NCBI GenBank assembly: GCA_003978455.1
Contig: QNZT01000167.1
Coordinates: forward strand, 1-10,747
Direction of reading: 5' to 3'
Source: Sulfurospirillum sp.
GTDB taxonomy: Bacteria > Campylobacterota > Campylobacteria > Campylobacterales > QNZT01
Length of the DNA stretch: 10,747 nucleotides
Shown piece after piece: positions 1-7,983 of this stretch (position 1 is the first letter of the stretch; each line of letters starts with the position of its first letter). The position numbers and the translations under genes were made by a program. A model generated the notes under the pieces. It saw only the letters and a program-made list of their open reading frames with translations. It did no database searches and was not told the DNA's origin.

Positions 1-918
1 ATCCTTCATGATGTCAATAACAAACAACAGAAGTACCTGCTCAAAGCGGTTCCCGTACTCGACGGAAGTATGCTCACCGATGCGAGAGTCGCTTTCGACC
101 AGTCCAACCAGCCGGTGATCAACTTTACGCTTAACAGTGAAGGGGCAAAGATCTTCGGAAACTTTTCCGGTGAAAACGTCGGCAAACGCATGGCGGTTGT
201 ACTGGACAATATCGTCTACTCCGCACCTGTCATCCGTGAGCGGATCGGCGGCGGAAGCGGACAGATCAGCGGCGGTTTTGCCGTGCAGGAGGCGCACGAT
301 ATCGCTATTGCGCTGCGAAGCGGTGCTTTGCTCGCTCCGGTCGACTTGCTCGAAAAACGGAGTGTGGGGCCTTCACTGGGTGCGGATAGTATCAAAGCAA
401 GTATGATCGCACTCATCAGCGGTTTTGTGCTGGTCTTTTTGTTCATGATCGTCTACTACGGCTATTCGGGATTGATCTCCGATATCGCACTGGTCGCCAA
501 CCTCTTTCTCATCATCGCGGTGATGGCGCTTTTCGGTGCAACACTGACACTTCCGGGTATGGCGGGTATCGTCCTGACGGTCGGTATGGCGGTGGATGCC
601 AACGTCATCATCAACGAACGTATCCGAGAACTTCTCAAAGAGGGTGTCAATGTCAAAACAGCGATCGAAAAAGGGTATGACAATGCGATGAGCGCGATTC
701 TCGATGCCAATATCACGACGCTGATCGCTGCGGTCGTACTCTACGCATACGGTACGGGACCTATCAAAGGGTTTGCCGTGACGATAGCGATCGGTATCCT
801 GGCTTCGATGCTGACGGCGATCCTCGGCACACACGGTGTCTATGAGTACCTGATGCCGCGTATCCAGAAGTCAAAAAATCTCAAAGCGTGGTTTGGGATC
901 GATAAGGGAGTGAAATAG
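1..918 (+). CDS. secD: Protein translocase subunit SecD, C-terminal part (5' truncated by window edge)
   Basis: SecD is an inner-membrane RND-type subunit that, with SecF, uses the proton gradient to complete Sec-dependent export on the periplasmic side. The frame is open from base 1, so the start lies upstream; 305 residues are visible. They begin with the end of the periplasmic P1 region (VLDNIVYSAPVI and SGGFAVQEAHDIAIALRSG, followed by LLEKRSVGPSLGADSI). About five membrane segments follow, near fragment residues 135-154, 159-178, 183-203, 241-259 and 262-283. The signature GMAVDANVIINERIRE holds the conserved membrane Asp at fragment residue 199, and a Gly-rich IKGFAVTIAIGI stretch follows. 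The stop codon TAG directly abuts the secF ATG, so the two are translated from one message. Nothing looks broken apart from the window edge. Confidence 0.97.
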   Translation: MLHDVNNKQQKYLLKAVPVLDGSMLTDARVAFDQSNQPVINFTLNSEGAKIFGNFSGENVGKRMAVVLDNIVYSAPVIRERIGGGSGQISGGFAVQEAHDIAIALRSGALLAPVDLLEKRSVGPSLGADSIKASMIALISGFVLVFLFMIVYYGYSGLISDIALVANLFLIIAVMALFGATLTLPGMAGIVLTVGMAVDANVIINERIRELLKEGVNVKTAIEKGYDNAMSAILDANITTLIAAVVLYAYGTGPIKGFAVTIAIGILASMLTAILGTHGVYEYLMPRIQKSKNLKAWFGIDKGVK

Positions 919-1890
919 ATGGAAATTTTCAAATCGGATAAAATATATGACTTTATGTCCAAAAGCAAACTCTTTCTGGGGATTTCCCTCTTCATGATAC
1001 TTGCTTCTTATGCATTGCTGTTTACCAAAGGACTCAACTACGGTATCGATTTTGCGGGCGGTACACTGGTTCAGGTCAAATATGAGCACGCTGCGCCGAT
1101 CAAAAAGATCCGTGAAGTGCTCAAAAAAGATAAGATGTTCGCTTCCGCTTCGGTGACGGAGTTCGGTTCGCCCGATGAAGTGATCATCAAGATACCCACA
1201 TCGTCCAAATCTGTCAGTACCGATATCGGAGACAGAGTGAGAGAACTTCTGAAAGAGACAGGCAAGTTTGAAGTACGCCGTGTCGATATGGTCGGTCCCA
1301 AAGTGGGTAACGAACTGCGCGAGAAGGGTCTGATGGCGATGGCACTCTCTATCCTGGTGATCTTGATCTATGTATCGTTCCGTTTCGAGTGGCGTTTTGC
1401 GCTGGCGTCGATCTTTGCGCTGATTCATGACGTCTCGATCGCACTGGGTGCGATTTCACTTTTCAATATCGACGTCAATCTCGATATCCTGGCGGCGATT
1501 CTGACGATTCTGGGCTACTCTCTGAACGATACAATCATCGTCTTTGACAGGATCCGTGAGGGAATCCAGAAGAGTAAAGTGTATGATCTCTTCCAGATCA
1601 TCAACGAGTCGATCACCAAAACACTCTCAAGAACGACACTTACATCACTGACGACATTTTTCGTGGTACTGACACTCTTTCTGTTTGGCGGAGAGATCAT
1701 CCACGGGTTCAGTTTTACGATGCTGGTGGGTGTGATCGTAGGTACATACAGTTCGATCTTTATTGCATCACCGTTTCTCAAGTGGCTCGGTTTCAGTGTC
1801 GAAGGGTACAAAAAGATGCTGGCGGAAAAAGAGCGTATCCGCAAAGAGAAAGAGCAGCTTCGCAAACAGTTTGAAGGAGGCGTCGTTTAG
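919..1890 (+). CDS. secF: Protein translocase subunit SecF
   Basis: SecF is the partner of SecD in the inner-membrane SecDF complex. The 323-residue product has the expected length and order. A first membrane segment lies near residues 17-36, followed by the GIDFAGGTLVQVKY motif and the small periplasmic P1 domain ending in VGPKVGNELREKG. Five more membrane segments lie near 138-155, 162-181, 188-206, 240-257 and 264-284. The family hallmark GYSLNDTIIVFDRIREG starts at residue 199 and puts the conserved membrane Asp at 204. The C-terminal tail after residue 297 is highly charged (KEKEQLRKQ) and should be cytoplasmic. The ATG follows the secD stop with no gap, and an AAGGGAG ribosome site lies inside the secD end at 904-910. 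The next gene starts 2 bases after its stop. Confidence 0.98.
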   Translation: MEIFKSDKIYDFMSKSKLFLGISLFMILASYALLFTKGLNYGIDFAGGTLVQVKYEHAAPIKKIREVLKKDKMFASASVTEFGSPDEVIIKIPTSSKSVSTDIGDRVRELLKETGKFEVRRVDMVGPKVGNELREKGLMAMALSILVILIYVSFRFEWRFALASIFALIHDVSIALGAISLFNIDVNLDILAAILTILGYSLNDTIIVFDRIREGIQKSKVYDLFQIINESITKTLSRTTLTSLTTFFVVLTLFLFGGEIIHGFSFTMLVGVIVGTYSSIFIASPFLKWLGFSVEGYKKMLAEKERIRKEKEQLRKQFEGGVV

Positions 1891-1892
1891 AG

Positions 1893-2231
1893 ATGGATTG
1901 GGGGAAAGTCGTATTTATATTTTTTGCACTGATGAGCCTGACCACAACGGCAGGCTACCTCTACGACCACAATAGCATTGCGCTCTTTATCGCAATGAGT
2001 ATCAATCTGGTCTCGACACTGCTGAAAATCGGTGTCAAAAATATACTTTCGGCGGAACTCTTTGCCTCTTCACTGGTGGCGGATCTGCACCTGGTTCCCG
2101 CTTTTTTGTATGAGACACTGGCACACGATGTCAAAGCGGCGATCGCTATGGCGATCGGTGCCGTGCTGGCAAACCTCTTTTCGATGGCACTGGTTCTGGT
2201 AGAAGCATCCAAAACGCAGGAAGAGTTTTAA
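1893..2231 (+). CDS. Small conserved integral membrane protein of unknown function (DUF6394-like)
   Basis: This 112-residue hydrophobic protein has three likely membrane segments, near residues 5-22, 28-47 and 83-106. A short polar loop (VADLHLVPAFLYETLAHDVK) lies before the last segment, and the C-terminus is acidic and cytosol-like. It has no signal peptide cleavage site and no catalytic motif I recognise. Position and size match the small membrane protein between secF and leuS in H. pylori (HP1548, from memory); I believe the family is DUF6394, but cannot confirm it here. A good ribosome site, GGAGG at 1876-1880 inside the secF end, supports the ATG, and it sits only 2 bases after secF. 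Co-translation with secDF suggests, but does not prove, a role at the translocon or in membrane protein insertion. It is the last gene before the only real gap in the run. Confidence 0.85.
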   Translation: MDWGKVVFIFFALMSLTTTAGYLYDHNSIALFIAMSINLVSTLLKIGVKNILSAELFASSLVADLHLVPAFLYETLAHDVKAAIAMAIGAVLANLFSMALVLVEASKTQEEF

Positions 2232-2257
2232 ACTCCCTGCCGCATCACCGACACAGC

Positions 2258-2315
2258 AAAATATTTTTCTAAAACAGAACTATCCGTCGATATCTCTTTT
2301 TTAGAAAAATATTTT
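2258..2315. repeat. Perfect 17-bp AT-rich inverted repeat before leuS
   Basis: The left arm AAAATATTTTTCTAAAA (2258-2274) is the exact reverse complement of the right arm TTTTAGAAAAATATTTT (2299-2315), with a 24-base spacer that itself holds a TATC/GATA pair. Neither arm extends further. The element fills most of the gap between the membrane-protein gene and leuS, and ends 5 bases before the leuS ribosome site. As RNA it would fold into a long but AU-only-rich stem, so it is not a classic GC-rich terminator. It could act as a terminator or attenuator, a 3' end stabiliser, an operator for a dimeric regulator, or be a small mobile-element remnant. The sequence does not decide between these. Confidence 0.85.
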
Positions 2316-2335
2316 ACCACAGGAGTTCCCTACAC

Positions 2336-4777
2336 ATGGAATACAAACCTTCCGAAATCGAACAGAAATGGCAGCGCAAATGGCTTGAAACCGATGCCTT
2401 TGAGCCTTCAGAAGATAAAACGCTGCCCAAAAAATATATCCTCAGTATGTTTCCCTATCCAAGCGGTCGTATGCATATGGGTCATGTGCGTAACTACACC
2501 ATCTCCGATGCCATCGCCAGACACTACCGCAATGCCGGGTTCAATGTCCTGCATCCGATGGGTTGGGACAGCTTTGGTATGCCGGCGGAAAATGCCGCGA
2601 TCAAGCACAAACTCCATCCTAAAAAGTGGACGTATGAAAACATAGCGTATATGCGCGGCGAATTTGACTCTCTGGGGCTCTCTTTCTCCAAAAAACGTGA
2701 GTTTGCCACTTCCGATCCGCTCTATACGAAGTTCGAGCAGGAGTTCATCATCCGTATGTTCGAAGAGGGGCTGTTGTATGAGAAGAAGCAGCAGGTCAAC
2801 TGGTGCGAAACCTGCCATACGGTACTGGCAAACGAACAGGTGATCGAAGGGTGCTGCTGGCGCTGTGACAATGAGATAGAACAGAAAGATATGCCGGGCT
2901 ACTATATCAGGATCACCGACTATGCGCAGGAGCTGCTGGACGATCTGAAAAAACTCGAAAAGGGGTGGCCGAAGCAGGTACTCACGATGCAGGAGAACTG
3001 GATCGGACGCAGCGAAGGTCTGGCATTTACGCTGAAGCTGAGCGAAACCTCTTTTCTCAAATTGGATAAAAATTTTGAAGCATTCGATGTCTTTACGACA
3101 CGTCCCGACACCATCTACGGAGTGAGTTATACCGCACTGGCACCGGAGCATCCTATCGTCAGACATATTGTCGCGGAGGGGTTGCTCTGTGACGAGAAGA
3201 TCGCGCAGATCGAAGCGATGCAGCGTATGCCGGAGAAAGACCGCGCGATGGCGGAGAAGGAGGGGGTAGATCTGGAGATCGAAGTGGTACATCCGCTTAC
3301 CGGCGAAAGCATCCCTGTCTGGACGGCGAACTTCGTACTCGCAAGCTACGGCGGCGGTGCCGTGATGGCAGTGCCTGCGCACGATCAGCGCGACTACGAA
3401 TTTGCGCAAAAATATGATCTTCCCGTTCATGAAGTGATCAGCTCTCCCGACAGCGATCTGGAGAAAGAAGCATACACCTTCGCGGGTGTGCTGGTCAACA
3501 GTGCACAGTTCGACGGTCTGAAAAGCGATAAAGCCAAAGCGGAGATCATCAAATACTTTGAGCTCAAAGGGATCGGAGAGAAGCAGGTCAACTACAAACT
3601 GCGTGACTGGGGTATCAGCCGCCAGCGTTACTGGGGTGCACCGATACCTTTTATCCACTGCCCTTCATGCGGGCTGGTGCCTGAAAAGATCGAAAATCTG
3701 CCGGTGACGCTACCCGACGACGTGGAGATCACCGGAGAGGGAAATCCTCTGGAAAATCATCCGACCTGGAAAAAGTGTACCTGTCCGCGCTGCGGCGGCG
3801 ATGCGACCCGTGAAACCGATACGATGGATACCTTCGTACAGAGTTCATGGTATTTTCTGCGCTACTGTTCGCCAAATCCAGAAGATGTGCCTTTCAGAAG
3901 GGAAGATGTCGACTACTGGATGCAAGTGGATCAGTATATCGGCGGTATCGAGCACGCTATCTTGCACTTGCTCTACTCCCGTTTCTTTACCAAAGCGTTG
4001 CGCGATCTGGGATATATCAACATCGATGAACCCTTCTCCAACCTGCTGACACAGGGGATGGTGCTCAAAGACGGTGCCAAGATGAGCAAATCCAAAGGCA
4101 ACACCGTTGATCCCGACGAGATCATCGCAAAGTATGGCGCCGATACGGCACGGCTCTTTATCCTCTTTGCCGCACCGCCGCAAAAAGAGCTGGAGTGGAA
4201 CGACTCTGCCGTCGACGGCGCTTTCAAGTTTATCAAGCGTCTGGTGGATCGTTCTGCCAATGTCACCGAAAAGAGCCTGCCGCAGATCGACCACAAAACC
4301 CTCTCCAAAGAGGAGAAGCTCGCCCGCAAAAAGGTCTATGAAGCGCTGATCCGATCCAATGAGATCTACGAAAACAGAACCTTTACATTCAATACCGTGA
4401 TCGCAGGTACGATGGAAGCACTCAATGCCCTCAACCAGCAAAACAATCCGCTGGTATGGAGCGAGGGGTACTATGTATTGTTGCATATCCTCGAACCGGT
4501 CATTCCGCATATCGCCCATGAGCTGAGCGAAACCTTTTTCGCCTCTGCAAATCTGGCCCCCCTGCGTGTACTTCATGAAGTACTCGAAGAGGAGAGCATC
4601 GTGCTGGTGATCACCGTCAACGGTAAAAAACGTGAAGAGATTGAGGTTGCCAAAGAGCTCTCCAAAGAGGAGATCATCGAAGCGGCAAAAACAAAAGCTG
4701 CCAAATGGCTGGAGGGCAAAACGATCGTTAAAGAGATCTATGTCCCCGGCAAACTGGTCAATCTGGTGGTAAAATAG
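2336..4777 (+). CDS. leuS: Leucyl-tRNA synthetase
   Basis: This cytosolic class I synthetase charges tRNA-Leu with leucine using ATP. At 813 residues it is within the usual bacterial range. The ATP-binding HIGH-type motif is HMGH at 47-50 and the KMSKS loop is at 582-586. A zinc-binding CxxC pair lies at 157/160 and 174/177. The CP1 editing domain, which removes mischarged amino acids, is present, with the Thr-rich TTRPDT at 254-259 and HDQRD at 349-353. A second Cys cluster (CPSCG and CPRCGG) follows, then the anticodon-binding helices and a C-terminal domain ending in IYVPGKLVNLVVK. The ATG has an AGGAG ribosome site at 2321-2325. It is the first gene after the inverted repeat, so its expression may be set separately from secDF. 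The lipoprotein gene begins 2 bases after its stop. Confidence 0.99.
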   Translation: MEYKPSEIEQKWQRKWLETDAFEPSEDKTLPKKYILSMFPYPSGRMHMGHVRNYTISDAIARHYRNAGFNVLHPMGWDSFGMPAENAAIKHKLHPKKWTYENIAYMRGEFDSLGLSFSKKREFATSDPLYTKFEQEFIIRMFEEGLLYEKKQQVNWCETCHTVLANEQVIEGCCWRCDNEIEQKDMPGYYIRITDYAQELLDDLKKLEKGWPKQVLTMQENWIGRSEGLAFTLKLSETSFLKLDKNFEAFDVFTTRPDTIYGVSYTALAPEHPIVRHIVAEGLLCDEKIAQIEAMQRMPEKDRAMAEKEGVDLEIEVVHPLTGESIPVWTANFVLASYGGGAVMAVPAHDQRDYEFAQKYDLPVHEVISSPDSDLEKEAYTFAGVLVNSAQFDGLKSDKAKAEIIKYFELKGIGEKQVNYKLRDWGISRQRYWGAPIPFIHCPSCGLVPEKIENLPVTLPDDVEITGEGNPLENHPTWKKCTCPRCGGDATRETDTMDTFVQSSWYFLRYCSPNPEDVPFRREDVDYWMQVDQYIGGIEHAILHLLYSRFFTKALRDLGYINIDEPFSNLLTQGMVLKDGAKMSKSKGNTVDPDEIIAKYGADTARLFILFAAPPQKELEWNDSAVDGAFKFIKRLVDRSANVTEKSLPQIDHKTLSKEEKLARKKVYEALIRSNEIYENRTFTFNTVIAGTMEALNALNQQNNPLVWSEGYYVLLHILEPVIPHIAHELSETFFASANLAPLRVLHEVLEEESIVLVITVNGKKREEIEVAKELSKEEIIEAAKTKAAKWLEGKTIVKEIYVPGKLVNLVVK

Positions 4778-4779
4778 TT

Positions 4780-5289
4780 TTGCGTCATCTGCTCCTTCTG
4801 CCCCTGATCCTCTTTTTTGTTTCGTGCGGTTACAAGCCGACGATGATCTACTCCAAAGAGGTTCTGGGGGAGAATATCTACGTCGAAGTCAAAACGAGTC
4901 TCAAAGATCCCGAAAATACGGTCCTCATCCGTGATGCACTCAACGAAGCGGTCATCACGCGCTTCCGATCCCGCATCGTACCGCGTCAAAATGCCTCTTC
5001 ACAGCTTGTGATGTCGCTAAAGAGAGTCTCATTTTTGCCGATACAGTATGATAAGAACGGGTATGTGATTGCATACAAAACCTATGTGGATCTTTTGACA
5101 CGCTACAAAGACAAAGCAGGGCACAGCGGTGTCATCACCTCAAGGGGTGACTACGACTTTGCCATCGAGTCCAACAGTGTCATATCCGATACCAAACGTT
5201 TTGAAGCGATCAAACATGCCTCGTACAAAGCAATCGAAGAGTTTATCTCAAAGCTCTCGGTCAAAGGTATCAAAAATGACAATCAATGA
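4780..5289 (+). CDS. lptE: LPS assembly lipoprotein, LptE-like
   Basis: This is a predicted outer-membrane lipoprotein. LptE plugs the LptD barrel and helps deliver lipopolysaccharide to the cell surface. The 169-residue product starts with a short hydrophobic signal ending in a lipobox (FFVSC), so lipidation would be on Cys16; CGYKP directly after it is typical of LptE. The rest is a small soluble domain with alternating beta-rich segments, as expected for the fold, but sequence similarity in this family is low, so the name rests on lipobox, size and locus. The start is TTG at 4780; no in-frame ATG gives a proper signal peptide, and a weak GGTGG site lies at 4765-4769. The start lies 2 bases after leuS, and the 3' end overlaps the next gene by 14 bases, which suggests coupled translation. 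Confidence 0.8.
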   Translation: MRHLLLLPLILFFVSCGYKPTMIYSKEVLGENIYVEVKTSLKDPENTVLIRDALNEAVITRFRSRIVPRQNASSQLVMSLKRVSFLPIQYDKNGYVIAYKTYVDLLTRYKDKAGHSGVITSRGDYDFAIESNSVISDTKRFEAIKHASYKAIEEFISKLSVKGIKNDNQ

Positions 5290-6826
5290 GATCGTAAAAG
5301 AGACTATTCAGACACTTAACAGCCAGAAAGTACCGCTCACACCGCACAACTACCAGCAGACATTTTGTGCCATCGCCGCACGCTACGGATTTAGCATACA
5401 GGAGTGCCACACAAGAGAGAAGTTTATCCAAAAGCTCAACGAGACGATGCAGGAGGATATCGCCAAGTACAACGTCAATACACTTGAAGAGTTGCTCACC
5501 TATCTGGTCTCCAGCCTCAACAGACTGACACTCGGCAACAGCGGCAAACAGAAGCTGGTGACGATCACATTGATCAAGTACCTGCTGGAGTTGATCTCCC
5601 GTTTTCCCGATCAGAAGAGCAGGGAACTTGCCATAGCATCGCTGGAACGCATCGATCATCTTTCCGATTTCAATACATTTGAGATCATCACACAGAAGTG
5701 GGAACATCTGCTATCATCCAAAGAGAACGACTATACCAGCAGACTTCAGGCACTTGCAGGAAGCAAATCAACCGACTTCCACCAGCTTCTGGATCAGATC
5801 GAACAGTCACTGGACAACAGTGAAGCCGAAGCATCGCTGGAAGAGATGGCATCGATCGTCGTCTCCTCACTGACACCCTCTCTGACACAGAAACTTGACG
5901 ACGAGATAGCCACACTCAGTTATATGATCAACACGACACCGAAGCTTCTCTACAAAGATGAGATACAACAGCAGCTCAAAACTGTGATCCGAAAGAGGAT
6001 CGAAATCGACAAAACCGAAGTCAAAGACCGTATCCTTTCACTCGATGAGATCCTGAGTGAAGTATCGAGCAAGATCGTCCACCTGATCGACAATACCGAT
6101 CTCAGCTATGAAAAAGTGAAAGAGATCAAACAGGAGCTGGTCAATGTGGACAAAGAGAGCAAAGATTTTGAGACGATCAAACAGAAGCTCATGAAGATTG
6201 CCGATACGCTGGAGTTTGAGACCAAACAGCTGGGGAGTATCATGAAACGGGAAGATCATGTCATCTCACAGATGCAGACAAAGATCAAGAGACTCGAACA
6301 GGCACTCAAAAAGGCGAAGCAGGAGTCAAAGATCGATTTTCTGACGGGGCTGGTCTCCAAGCGCGGGCTCGATGAAGAGCTCAACCGTGTGGACAAGAGT
6401 TACCGCCGCTATCAGATCGAATACTCGATCGGCTTTTTCGACATAGACCACTTTAAAAACATCAACGACACCTATGGTCATGAAGCGGGCGATCTGATCC
6501 TCAAACAGCTGGGCAAACTCTTTTTGCAACTCAAACGCGATGTCGATATCGTCGGGCGTTACGGCGGGGAAGAGTTTCTGGCGATACTCCCCAACACACC
6601 GTTGCACGGCGCACAGGTCTTTGCCGAAAAGATCCGTGAACACGTAGAAAACTTCAAGTTTGTCTACAAAGGCGAAGAGGTTCCCGTCACCATCAGTGTC
6701 GGTGTTGCGAACTGTACAGAGGTCGATAATCAAAAAAGACTTATCGAAGAGGCTGACAAGCGGCTCTATACCGCAAAAACCGGCGGCAGAAACAGAGTGG
6801 AGCCTCCCCTGAAAGTCACGGTATGA
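5276..6826 (+). CDS. Soluble diguanylate cyclase with C-terminal GGDEF domain
   Basis: The enzyme is expected to make cyclic di-GMP from two GTP. The 516-residue product has no signal peptide or membrane segment. The N-terminal 330 or so residues are helical, begin with PLTPHNYQQTFCAIAARYGF, and become strongly coiled-coil from about 250 to 350; I recognise no known sensor domain there. The GGDEF domain spans about 354-512: DFLTGL at 354-359, FFDIDHFKNINDTYGHEAGD for GTP and metal binding, and an intact GGEEF active site at 430-434. RDVD at 421-424 matches the RxxD inhibitory site at the usual spacing, so feedback inhibition by product is likely. The frame is open farther upstream, but ATG 5276 has AAAGG at 5263-5267 and avoids deep overlap with lptE. 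It overlaps lptE by 14 bases and folC by 4. Confidence 0.93.
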   Translation: MTINEIVKETIQTLNSQKVPLTPHNYQQTFCAIAARYGFSIQECHTREKFIQKLNETMQEDIAKYNVNTLEELLTYLVSSLNRLTLGNSGKQKLVTITLIKYLLELISRFPDQKSRELAIASLERIDHLSDFNTFEIITQKWEHLLSSKENDYTSRLQALAGSKSTDFHQLLDQIEQSLDNSEAEASLEEMASIVVSSLTPSLTQKLDDEIATLSYMINTTPKLLYKDEIQQQLKTVIRKRIEIDKTEVKDRILSLDEILSEVSSKIVHLIDNTDLSYEKVKEIKQELVNVDKESKDFETIKQKLMKIADTLEFETKQLGSIMKREDHVISQMQTKIKRLEQALKKAKQESKIDFLTGLVSKRGLDEELNRVDKSYRRYQIEYSIGFFDIDHFKNINDTYGHEAGDLILKQLGKLFLQLKRDVDIVGRYGGEEFLAILPNTPLHGAQVFAEKIREHVENFKFVYKGEEVPVTISVGVANCTEVDNQKRLIEEADKRLYTAKTGGRNRVEPPLKVTV

Positions 6827-7983
6827 GCCTCTCGGCGTTTCTCGCGCAAAAACCTCTTTACTACAAAGAGATCGACTACGAACGTTTCCCCGATATCTGG
6901 GAACGCAACAAAAGCCACTTTCGTCTGCCCAAAATCATCCATATCATAGGTACCAACGGCAAGGGGAGTACCGGGCGTTTTCTGGCGCACTATCTGTACA
7001 AAAGCGGTGTCAGTGTCGGGCACTACACTTCGCCTCATATCCTGAAGTTCAACGAACGTATCTGGATCGACGGTACAAACATCGATGATACGCTGCTTGA
7101 AACCCACCACCAAAAGCTCATGAAACTGCTTCCCGAAGCGGACAGGGAAGCGATGAGCTACTTTGAATACACAACGCTGCTGGCACTCTCCGTTTTTGAA
7201 AAGTGCGATTTTATCGTGATGGAAGCGGGACTGGGAGGGGAGTATGATGCCACGGCGGTCTTTCCCAAGGATCTAACCCTCGTGACACCGATCGGAATCG
7301 ATCATGAAGCATTTCTGGGCGATACGATCGAAAAGATCGCCAAAACCAAACTCAATGCCATCGACAAATTTGCCATTTTGGGGAAACAGGAGAAACCGGT
7401 CTATAAAATCGCCCGCGAATATGCCCGTAAAAAAGGGATCGAATTTTTCCGCTACACCTACTTCTATACCAAAGATGAACTGGCACGTGCACGGCGCACG
7501 ATCCGAAACCTCTCGCTACCGCCTTTTTTCGTGGACAACCTGCTTCTGGGGTTGAGTGCGGCAAAATTTTTCGGGTTTGAGATCACGTGGTCGAAGATGT
7601 CGGATGTGACGCTTTTTGGACGTATGCAAAAGATTTCGGACCATATCACCATCGATGTGGGACACAATCCGCTTGCCGCGAAGGTGATCGCGCAAAGCTA
7701 CAAAAACAGAAAAATCGTACTGGTCTACAACAGTTACAACGACAAAGATTATCAAAAAATATTAGAAATTTTAAAGCCGATTATAAAAAGAGTTGAAATT
7801 TTGCCGATCTACAATCAACGTATCGAAGCACAGGATCAACTGGAAGAGACGATCGCATCTCTCGATATCCCGTACCGGGAATTTGAAGGGATCGACGATC
7901 GCGAATCCTACCTTGTCTTCGGTTCATTTGCCGTAGCTGAGGAGTTTTTGAAACATTATGCAAAAGGGAAATCAAAAGGCTAA
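6823..7983 (+). CDS. folC: Dihydrofolate synthase / folylpolyglutamate synthase
   Basis: FolC is a Mur-ligase-family ATP enzyme that adds glutamate to dihydropteroate and to folates in the cytosol. At 386 residues it is shorter than the E. coli enzyme (about 420). The ATP loop GTNGKGST is at 43-50, followed by HYTSPHILKFNERI, the folate-binding region. MEAGLGGEYDAT and TPIGIDHEAFLG are the central-domain motifs. The lysine expected to be carbamylated is probably Lys176 in IAKTKLNAI, where the usual E-K-A-G-I pattern is altered. DVGHNP at 278-283 marks the C-terminal domain. Whether both activities are kept cannot be told from sequence alone. The ATG shares an ATGA overlap with the diguanylate cyclase stop and lacks a clear ribosome site, so translation is probably coupled. 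A local AT-rich patch lies at 7741-7802. Confidence 0.95.
   Translation: MSLSAFLAQKPLYYKEIDYERFPDIWERNKSHFRLPKIIHIIGTNGKGSTGRFLAHYLYKSGVSVGHYTSPHILKFNERIWIDGTNIDDTLLETHHQKLMKLLPEADREAMSYFEYTTLLALSVFEKCDFIVMEAGLGGEYDATAVFPKDLTLVTPIGIDHEAFLGDTIEKIAKTKLNAIDKFAILGKQEKPVYKIAREYARKKGIEFFRYTYFYTKDELARARRTIRNLSLPPFFVDNLLLGLSAAKFFGFEITWSKMSDVTLFGRMQKISDHITIDVGHNPLAAKVIAQSYKNRKIVLVYNSYNDKDYQKILEILKPIIKRVEILPIYNQRIEAQDQLEETIASLDIPYREFEGIDDRESYLVFGSFAVAEEFLKHYAKGKSKG

Noticed and set aside
2408..3658. Long open frame of 416 codons antisense to leuS
   Set aside because: It is the codon-bias shadow of leuS; the product is His/Asp/Arg/Phe-rich with no recognisable domain or start signal.
4568..4583. Perfect 16-bp palindrome GTACTTCATGAAGTAC inside leuS
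   Set aside because: It encodes conserved-looking leuS residues (VLHEV), has no promoter context, and one such palindrome in about 10 kb is not very unlikely by chance.
4300..4676. Repeated CTCTCCAAAGAGGAGA in two places of leuS, each able to form a small hairpin
   Set aside because: Both copies encode the peptide LSKEE with the preferred codons of the genome; this explains the identity.
5129..5275. An upstream extension of the cyclase frame that would start within lptE
   Set aside because: The extra 49 residues are Ser/Pro-rich, read through the lptE sequence in another frame, and have no good ribosome site; ATG 5276 does.
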